Shown piece after piece: positions 6,139-10,365 of a DNA stretch of 10,365 bases (its first letter is position 1; each line of letters starts with the position of its first letter). Source of the DNA: Candidatus Woesearchaeota archaeon (GTDB taxonomy: Archaea > Nanobdellota > Nanobdellia > Woesearchaeales > JAHWIC01); assembly GCA_019322805.1 (NCBI GenBank), contig JAHWIC010000037.1, positions 1 through 10,365 of the forward strand. Reading direction: 5' to 3'. The position numbers were made by a program, and so were the translations under genes. The notes below the pieces were generated by a model, which saw nothing but the letters and a program-made list of their open reading frames with translations, searched no databases and was not told where the DNA came from.

Positions 6139-6163
6139 GACCTAGTTTCTTGGTGTATTAACA
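6139..6163 (-). other. tRNA-Ser intron 2 (position 37/38)
   Basis: A 25-base intron at the commonest archaeal site. The central helix is CTTG (6169-6166) with TAGG (6144-6141). The bulges are AG^T (6165-6163) and TC^A (6140-6138). A GTT/AAC stem closes the intron. Confidence 0.9.
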
Positions 6164-6171
6164 CTCAAGGC

Positions 6172-6193
6172 TTACGCTTATCCTTTGGATAAT
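6172..6193 (-). other. tRNA-Ser intron 1 (position 29/30, in the anticodon stem)
   Basis: A 22-base intron. Its BHB has central helix GCGC (6199-6196) with GCGT (6177-6174), 5' bulge GG^A (6195-6193) and 3' bulge AA^G (6173-6171). It is capped by the 6-pair hairpin TTATCC/GGATAA. Splicing joins CGG to GC and creates the stem strand CGGGC, which pairs with GCCCG. Confidence 0.9.
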
Positions 6194-6248
6194 CCGCGCA
6201 GTGCCAGGTTGTGCCACGTCGGCATAAGGATATAGTTTTCAAATGTTC

Positions 6249-6256
6249 TTTATAAA
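6249..6256 (-). promoter_or_regulatory. TATA box of tRNA-Ser
   Basis: TTTATAAA is centred about 29 bases upstream of the tRNA 5' end at 6223 on the minus strand. The octamer is palindromic; the TFB gene runs divergently and has a second identical TATAAA-type box further on. Confidence 0.7.
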
Positions 6257-6302
6257 TTTATTGTATAGTGCATAGAAATCTTCTTTAATATTTTTCGAAA
6301 GC

Positions 6303-6310
6303 TTTATAAA
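6303..6310 (+). promoter_or_regulatory. TATA box of the TFB gene
   Basis: TTTATAAA here would start transcription near 6333, downstream of the first in-frame ATG at 6315. That rules out 6315 as the main start and leaves a leader of about 65 bases before the ATG at 6399. Confidence 0.65.
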
Positions 6311-6398
6311 TAAAATGCAGTTCTTATATTTAAACTTATTGTATTTTTCAAAAAGGGGTAGTATACATTTTAAGAATGTTTTGGTGGGTGGTCAAAGA

Positions 6399-7319
6399 AT
6401 GCCTGAAATGGTAAAGAAATGCCCAGAGTGTGGAGGCATAAACTTATTCTGGAATCGCGATAAGGGCGAGATAATCTGCAAGGATTGCGGCTTGGTTATT
6501 GAAGACAAGATGGTTGACTTTGACCAGGAATGGCGCGAGTTTGACTCTAGTGATGGAGACAAGAAGAGACGTGCAGGAGCACCAATGACTTATACCCAAT
6601 ATGACCAGGGCTTAGGCACAGAGGTTGGCCAGAAAGCTGATATGTTCAAGCTTAAAGGCAAACACAGAAATAAGTTCTACAGGCTTAGAAAATGGCAGTA
6701 TAGAATCTCAACAGCAATTGAAAGAAACCTGAAATTAGCTTTAGCAGAACTAAAAAGGGTTTCCTCTTACCTTAAGCTTCCTAAATCAGTTGAAGAAGAA
6801 GCAGCTAGAATCTACACCTTAGCTGTACAAAGGAGCCTTGTTAGAGGCCGTTCAATGGAAAGCGTTGTTGCAGGTGCTTTATACGCTGCATGCAGAAGGC
6901 ATGATGTTCCCAGAACTCTGGATGAGCTGTCAGAGGCGTCAGGCATAGAAAAGAAAGAGATTGGCCGTACTTACAGGTTTGTTACAAGGGAATTAGGCAT
7001 AAGCATCTTGCCTTCAAACCCAGCTGATTATATTGCGAGGTTTTCAAGCTCATTAAAGCTTAGCGCAGAAACACAAAGCAAATCAGTTGAGATCTTAGAG
7101 AAAGCACAAAAAGCAGAGCTGACCTCAGGAAGAGGGCCAACTGGTATTGCTGCAGCTGCCTTATACGTAGCTGCTTTAATACACGGTGAGAAAAGAACTC
7201 AAAGAGAAGTTGCAGACGTGGCAGGAGTTACAGAGGTTACAATAAGGAACAGATACAAGGAATTAATTGAAAAACTTGATCTTGAGAAAGACATAAAGAA
7301 GACAAAGAAGAAGAAATAA
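6399..7319 (+). CDS. tfb: Transcription initiation factor B (TFB/TFIIB)
   Basis: A 306-residue TFB, standard family length. It bridges TATA-bound TBP and RNA polymerase and sets the start site. The zinc ribbon is C8-x2-C11 with C27-x2-C30. The conserved B-finger/linker region follows (EWREFDSSDGDKKRRAGAPMT, with EWR at 44-46). The two cyclin folds are at about 105-200 and 205-295, including SVVAGALYAACRRHDVPRTLDEL (155-177) and PTGIAAAALYVAALIHG (247-263); TQREVADVAGVTEVTIRNRYKEL (267-289) is the DNA-binding HTH. The ATG at 6399 is chosen because it gives the normal MPEMVKKCPECGG start and is preceded by GGTGGT about 7 bases away; an extension to 6315 has no family support. The C-terminus is a Lys-rich tail. 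Confidence 0.96.
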   Translation: MPEMVKKCPECGGINLFWNRDKGEIICKDCGLVIEDKMVDFDQEWREFDSSDGDKKRRAGAPMTYTQYDQGLGTEVGQKADMFKLKGKHRNKFYRLRKWQYRISTAIERNLKLALAELKRVSSYLKLPKSVEEEAARIYTLAVQRSLVRGRSMESVVAGALYAACRRHDVPRTLDELSEASGIEKKEIGRTYRFVTRELGISILPSNPADYIARFSSSLKLSAETQSKSVEILEKAQKAELTSGRGPTGIAAAALYVAALIHGEKRTQREVADVAGVTEVTIRNRYKELIEKLDLEKDIKKTKKKK

Positions 7320-7335
7320 TCTGGAATTATTTTTT

Positions 7336-7341
7336 ATATAT
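7336..7341 (+). promoter_or_regulatory. TATA box of the phosphoesterase gene
   Basis: TATATA within a T-rich run just after the TFB stop predicts a transcription start at about 7362-7366, leaving a leader of roughly 16-20 bases before the ATG at 7382. The T-run 7330-7335 may also serve as TFB terminator. Confidence 0.55.
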
Positions 7342-7364
7342 TTCTGTAAAAAAGTGGTGCACAC

Positions 7365-7376
7365 ACTATCGATAGT
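7365..7376. promoter_or_regulatory. 12-base perfect palindrome at a transcription start, possible operator
   Basis: ACTATCGATAGT is an exact inverted repeat 5 bases before the phosphoesterase ATG and begins at the expected transcription start. It may be an operator or a short 5'-end hairpin in the mRNA. Confidence 0.5.
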
Positions 7377-7381
7377 TGAAA

Positions 7382-8227
7382 ATGCGATACGCAATACTTT
7401 CAGATATACATGGAAACATTGCAGCTTTGGAAGCTGTTTTAGGGGATATAGGAGAGCAAGGAATAGGCCAAGTAATATGTTTAGGTGATTTAGTTGGCTA
7501 TGGCCCAAGGCCTCATGACTGTGTGCAAAGGATAATGGAAGCTTCTGGTACAGCCTTAATGGGAAACCATGATCTTATTGTCGCTAGCGACCATCCAGGA
7601 AAATACTCCGGAGCCAGTTTTTTTGCGCATTTTACTTTGTTACAGGCTGAAGAACAACAACTTACAAAAGAGGATATGGATTATCTCAGGAACAGGCCTT
7701 TGAAGCATAATGATGGCACAATCGTAGCAGCCCATGCTAATATCGAGGAACCTTCTGGTTTTGATTATGTCCTTGGTCTTATAAGGCCTGCTAAGGAACT
7801 GCTCCAAATCTTTGATGAAAAGGTTTCAATAGGCTTTATAGGCCATACTCACACCCCTGTGCTTCATACAAATATGCGGAAATTGCCTGTGCTTCAAGGC
7901 TCAATGGGTCATGGGAGGTATGCTCTTAAAAATGAAGAGGTAGCTGAGGTTAATGTTGGCTCAGTTGGCCAGCCAAGAGACAGGGATAACAGGGCTTGTT
8001 ATGTTATTTATGATACTGAAACAAGGGAACTTACTTTTAGAAGGGTTGGTTATAATATTGAGGATGCAGCTGCTGACTACAGACAGGGTCTTTTTGACAG
8101 ATTTATCAGAGAAAAACATCCTGAATTAGTAGATGAGTTAGAATCAAATGTTCTCTTAATGAAATCTCACTATGATGGAGATACTATTGATGAGATGCTG
8201 GCTTATAGACTTGAACATGGAAAATAA
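7382..8227 (+). CDS. Calcineurin-like metallophosphoesterase (MJ0936/YfcE-like)
   Basis: A 281-residue cytoplasmic metallophosphoesterase. The metal-site motifs are in order: DIHGN (D8, H10, N12), GDLVGYGP (D36), GNHD (N62, H63), AAHAN (H118) and GHTH (H155, H157). All ligands of the dinuclear centre are present, so it should be active. The family includes phosphodiesterases and protein or nucleotide phosphatases; the substrate cannot be told. NVGSVGQPRDRDNRACY is the characteristic C-terminal motif of the YfcE-like subfamily. The ATG at 7382 is preferred to an in-frame TTG at 7376, two codons earlier. The stop abuts the stop of the convergent alkyltransferase with no gap, so the two transcripts must overlap. 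Confidence 0.93.
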   Translation: MRYAILSDIHGNIAALEAVLGDIGEQGIGQVICLGDLVGYGPRPHDCVQRIMEASGTALMGNHDLIVASDHPGKYSGASFFAHFTLLQAEEQQLTKEDMDYLRNRPLKHNDGTIVAAHANIEEPSGFDYVLGLIRPAKELLQIFDEKVSIGFIGHTHTPVLHTNMRKLPVLQGSMGHGRYALKNEEVAEVNVGSVGQPRDRDNRACYVIYDTETRELTFRRVGYNIEDAAADYRQGLFDRFIREKHPELVDELESNVLLMKSHYDGDTIDEMLAYRLEHGK

Positions 8228-8530
8228 TTAAAATCTAAATAATCTTTTTTCAAAATCAACAATCTTACTGTGTTTTATCTCAATACCTTCTTTTCTCAGC
8301 AGTTTTATTTTTTCTTTATTATTTAATTTTCCTTTATAGCCGCCTATTGAACCATTAGAATTAACTACCCTATGGCACGGTATGATAATTGGTTTTTTAT
8401 TGTTCCTCAATGCAGCACCAACAGCTCTGTATGCTTTGGTATTCAATTTTCCAGCAATGGTCTTATATGTAGTTACTTTACCTTTTGGTATCTTCTTTGT
8501 TAATGCAAGAACTTTATCTTGAAATTTCAT
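8228..8530 (-). CDS. ogt: Methylated-DNA-protein cysteine methyltransferase, C-terminal-domain form
   Basis: A 100-residue protein containing only the DNA-binding/active-site domain of O6-alkylguanine-DNA alkyltransferases. The acceptor Cys52 lies in IIPCHRVV (49-56); RAVG (35-38) carries the conserved Arg of the recognition helix, and GGYKG (63-67) follows. The family repairs O6-alkylguanine by irreversible transfer to the Cys. The N-terminal domain of Ogt/Ada proteins is missing, as in alkyltransferase-like (ATL) proteins, but ATL proteins lack the Cys, so repair activity is likely. The ATG at 8530 overlaps the upstream gene's end by 17 bases; an in-frame start at 8584 would overlap 71 bases and add a Lys/Ile-rich tail without family support. 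It is last in a three-gene operon. Confidence 0.9.
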   Translation of the reverse strand: MKFQDKVLALTKKIPKGKVTTYKTIAGKLNTKAYRAVGAALRNNKKPIIIPCHRVVNSNGSIGGYKGKLNNKEKIKLLRKEGIEIKHSKIVDFEKRLFRF

Positions 8531-9671
8531 TTTTAATTTTATTAAGATTTTCTTTATTTTGATTCTTCTTATACTCTTTAGCAAGCCTGATAATTCTCTC
8601 TCTATTGATTTTTATTTTTTTATCGATTAATAATCTTGACATCGAAATAACACACTGGCAGAACTGTGTAACATTCTTTGGTTTTAGTGTTTTATGGCAT
8701 CTTTCAAAATCAACTAAAACAGGTTTATTCTTTTTCGTAATTATTACGTGCTTAAACGGATGGTGCATTTCTTCTTTATCAACCTTTAATTTGTCGAGTG
8801 CAAACATCTGGTCAAAGATACCTTTGATTATTTTTATTATTATTTTTCTATTTGATTTTTTGAAATGATCTAAAATAAATAGCCCCGGGATATATTCGTA
8901 GACAAAATAATCCTTTTCAGAGAAGAATAGTTTGGGTCCAATCTTATGTTTGTTAAGAATCTTTAGCCATTTCCCCTCATTCTCAATTCTGCCAACAGCT
9001 TTGCTCTCTGGCAATTTAGATTTAATCACAGCTTTCTTCCCTTTGTAATCAGCTGTAAAAAGAATCCCCCTATGGCCTTTTGTGAAATATTTTAGATTCT
9101 TAATTCCTTTTTCCTCTAGTTTTTTCAGCAATTCAGTTTTCTTAATCAAATAAACAAACAAATCCTCGAAGAATATGTGTTTTTTATCCAGTAATTTGTA
9201 TTCAAACAGATTGTTTCTTATAAATCCATCAACCTTGTCTTTCTTTGTTAAAGACGAGAATAATAACAGAATGATTCCGTCCGGCTTTAGAAAATCGTTA
9301 ACCTCTGAAAGAAACATTTCAATGATTTCATAACCTTTCTTTCCGCCGTAAATCGTAAGATCCCTTAACCTAAGGTCTTCAGGGAGGTAGGGCGGGTTAA
9401 AGGCTATAGTATCAAACTTGCCTTTAACATTAGAAAATAAATCAGATTGAATAAATTTTATCTTCTTATTCTTAATGTTCTTCTTACAAAAATCAATTGC
9501 TTGTTTACTTTTATCAACACCAATTACTGATTTAACATCCTTCTTTTTTGCAGCAGTTATTGCCTGTATCCCGGAGCCAGTTCCTATGTCTAAAACAACA
9601 CCTTTTGCATATTTCTTAACTTGCTCTGCTAAAAGAAAAGAGTCTTCCCTTGGTTCATAGACTTCTTCCAT
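8514..9671 (-). CDS. Fusion: HemK2/Mtq2-type methyltransferase + atypical RIO-like kinase domain
   Basis: A 385-residue two-domain protein. Residues 1-178 are a class I SAM methyltransferase of the HemK2/Mtq2 type: YEPREDSFLL (5-14), DIGTGSG (28-34), acidic VD (52-53), and NPPYLP (92-97), the signature of glutamine/adenine N-methyltransferases. The archaeal family methylates the GGQ glutamine of release factor aRF1. Residues 190-385 resemble the archaeal predicted Ser/Thr kinases of COG2112: glycine-loop-like KGHRGILFTADYKGKKAVIK (198-217, K217 as ATP lysine), E232, then HHPFKHVII (303-311) in place of the catalytic loop, and DFERC (321-325) in place of DFG. The catalytic Asp is not visible, so this half may bind nucleotide rather than phosphorylate. 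One base separates it from the upstream gene's stop. Confidence 0.88.
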   Translation of the reverse strand: MEEVYEPREDSFLLAEQVKKYAKGVVLDIGTGSGIQAITAAKKKDVKSVIGVDKSKQAIDFCKKNIKNKKIKFIQSDLFSNVKGKFDTIAFNPPYLPEDLRLRDLTIYGGKKGYEIIEMFLSEVNDFLKPDGIILLLFSSLTKKDKVDGFIRNNLFEYKLLDKKHIFFEDLFVYLIKKTELLKKLEEKGIKNLKYFTKGHRGILFTADYKGKKAVIKSKLPESKAVGRIENEGKWLKILNKHKIGPKLFFSEKDYFVYEYIPGLFILDHFKKSNRKIIIKIIKGIFDQMFALDKLKVDKEEMHHPFKHVIITKKNKPVLVDFERCHKTLKPKNVTQFCQCVISMSRLLIDKKIKINRERIIRLAKEYKKNQNKENLNKIKNEISR

Positions 9672-9672
9672 T

Positions 9673-10197
9673 CTAAACAGTCAGCAATTTCTCAACCAAT
9701 TCCTTTGGCTTATCACTTAAAACAACTAAATCCTTTTCTCCAATTTTGTCGCAGACCTCAGCTATCTTGGGAATCAGCTCAGTTATTCCCCCAGAGCCTT
9801 TCAAAACACCGACTGGTTTTGCTTCATGAAAAGCCAGGGTAAATTCATTTAATGTCCCTGTCTGGCCTCCGATGATTATTATAGCGTTTGCATCTTTGAC
9901 TAATGGAACATTCCTCTCAGGAATTCCCAATCCTGTATATTTTATTTGACTAAAATCTTCTGTTGTAAAGCCGTACCTTTCTATATGCTCTTCCTCATCT
10001 TTAGCAGGAGAATAAGCAATTACCTTGCCATTTTCCTCTAAAGCGCCTTGCGCAGCTGCTTTTGGATAGCCGCCGCAGCCGCCAGTCAAAAGAATATGGC
10101 CCTGTTTTGCAAGCTCTCTACCAAGTTCTTTTGCCTTTTCAGCTATTTTAGGGTCAATTCCTTTATCCCTTCCAGAACCGCTTATTGCTATTTTCAT
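9673..10197 (-). CDS. LOG/SLOG-fold nucleotide-binding protein (TIGR00725-like)
   Basis: A 174-residue Rossmann-like protein of the LOG ('possible lysine decarboxylase')/SLOG superfamily. GGCGGYP (39-45) is the phosphate-binding loop, GIPERN (91-96) is a subfamily motif, and IIIGGQTGTLNE (107-118) corresponds to the PGGxGTxxE motif of LOG enzymes with Pro replaced. Characterised LOG proteins release the base from nucleoside monophosphates; other SLOG members sense nucleotide ligands. The exact reaction here is unknown. It is first in a minus-strand operon with the methyltransferase-kinase and alkyltransferase. The start is the ATG at 10195-10197; a GGAGAT lies 17 bases upstream, too far to be a normal ribosome site, and the promoter is not clear. 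Confidence 0.9.
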   Translation of the reverse strand: MKIAISGSGRDKGIDPKIAEKAKELGRELAKQGHILLTGGCGGYPKAAAQGALEENGKVIAYSPAKDEEEHIERYGFTTEDFSQIKYTGLGIPERNVPLVKDANAIIIIGGQTGTLNEFTLAFHEAKPVGVLKGSGGITELIPKIAEVCDKIGEKDLVVLSDKPKELVEKLLTV

Positions 10198-10225
10198 TTT
10201 TGATGTTTTTTATCTCCATACAATC

Positions 10226-10365
10226 CAGCCACCCACGGCGGCTGTCGTCGCTTCGCTCCTCGTCGGCCACCCACTGGAATGTGAGCGAGTTCGCTGTGAC
10301 TTGCGAGGCTCGCGAGAGACTCGCTCGCCATTCCACTCGAGCTCACTCGCATGTCGCGGGGGCAA
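10226..10365. repeat. GC-rich palindromic non-coding element at the window edge
   Basis: Base composition changes abruptly from AT-rich to GC-rich here. A 16-pair imperfect inverted repeat joins 10275-10290 with 10319-10335 (one bulge). Its loop contains a 7-pair hairpin, CTTGCGA 10300-10306 with TCGCGAG 10310-10316. A smaller hairpin CAGCC/GGCTG lies at about 10226-10244, and the nonamer GCCACCCAC occurs at about 10228 and 10266. No tRNA or coding frame is convincing. It could be a mobile palindromic repeat, a structured RNA or part of one; it continues beyond the window. Confidence 0.6.

Larger units (their letters stand above)
6063..6223 (-). tRNA. tRNA-Ser(UGA) with three BHB introns
   Basis: The acceptor stem GCCGACG (6223-6217) pairs perfectly with CGTCGGC (6070-6064); the discriminator is G (6063), as in archaeal tRNA-Ser, and no CCA is encoded. 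The D arm follows from 6214, with GGCAC...TGC. Removing introns 6172-6193, 6139-6163 and 6077-6106 gives an 84-base class II tRNA: anticodon stem CGGGC with GCCCG (6137-6133), loop CTTGAGA with anticodon TGA (6167-6165), a 15-base variable arm with a GCAA-capped TCC/GGA stem, T stem CCCGG/CCGGG and T loop TTCAAAT. Every part of the mature molecule is canonical, which strongly supports the splicing model. Without splicing the gene can be misread as tRNA-Asn. Confidence 0.93.

Noticed and set aside
6063..6223. Reading the tRNA as tRNA-Asn(GTT) with introns at 26/27 and 39/40
   Set aside because: It gives a good anticodon stem, but neither intron forms a bulge-helix-bulge and position 32 would be G. 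The Ser(UGA) reading has three canonical BHB motifs, a class II variable arm and a fitting T loop.
6315..6398. 28-residue N-terminal extension of TFB
   Set aside because: The TATA box at 6303-6310 would start transcription downstream of that ATG, and the TFB family begins just before the zinc ribbon.
8531..8584. 18-residue N-terminal extension of the alkyltransferase
   Set aside because: It overlaps the upstream gene by 71 bases and is a Lys/Ile-rich shadow with no family match.
1..10365. CRISPR array, insertion sequence or integrase
   Set aside because: No regularly spaced repeats, transposase or recombinase coding region is visible on either strand.

Overview
The window looks like the chromosome of a small-genome archaeon, most likely of the DPANN type (Woesearchaeota/Pacearchaeota-like); the phylum is an inference. 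The archaeal signals are a transcription factor B, an archaeal AMP phosphorylase, TATA-box promoters about 25-30 bases upstream of RNA 5' ends, and two tRNA genes without encoded CCA that are broken by small introns of the bulge-helix-bulge (BHB) type. The DNA is AT-rich, with GC-rich islands at the tRNAs, at 4724-4760 and at the right edge.

Layout. 1-2758 (+): a TATA box, tRNA-Val(GAC) with two introns, then an AI-2E-family membrane protein starting 8 bases after the tRNA and overlapping an AMP phosphorylase by 4 bases. 2760-3086 (-): a small unrecognised protein with a direct-repeat promoter. 3261-4716 (+): two helical proteins of unknown function that are paralogous to each other; the second is membrane-anchored through a proline-rich linker. 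4717-4844: a convergent gap holding a GC-rich hairpin. 4845-5943 (-): an HTH-nucleotidyltransferase overlapping a HEPN protein, a probable toxin-antitoxin pair with a 14-base perfect palindrome in its promoter. 6063-6223 (-): tRNA-Ser(UGA) with three introns, all with recognisable BHB folds. 6399-7319 (+): TFB. 7382-8227 (+): a calcineurin-like phosphoesterase whose promoter also carries a perfect palindrome. 8228-10197 (-): a compact cluster of a LOG/SLOG-fold protein, a fused HemK-type methyltransferase/atypical kinase, and an Ogt/ATL-type alkyltransferase. 10198-10365: GC-rich, palindrome-filled non-coding DNA running off the edge.

How it fits together. The tRNA-Val/transporter/AMP phosphorylase run may be one transcript that tRNA processing resolves. 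The AMP phosphorylase points to the archaeal AMP-to-ribulose-1,5-bisphosphate route, but its partner enzymes are not in the window. The most notable items are the five tRNA introns (three in one gene, two in T-loops), the methyltransferase-kinase fusion, the paralogous helical pair, and the palindrome-controlled nucleotidyltransferase/HEPN module lying against the 3' end of tRNA-Ser.
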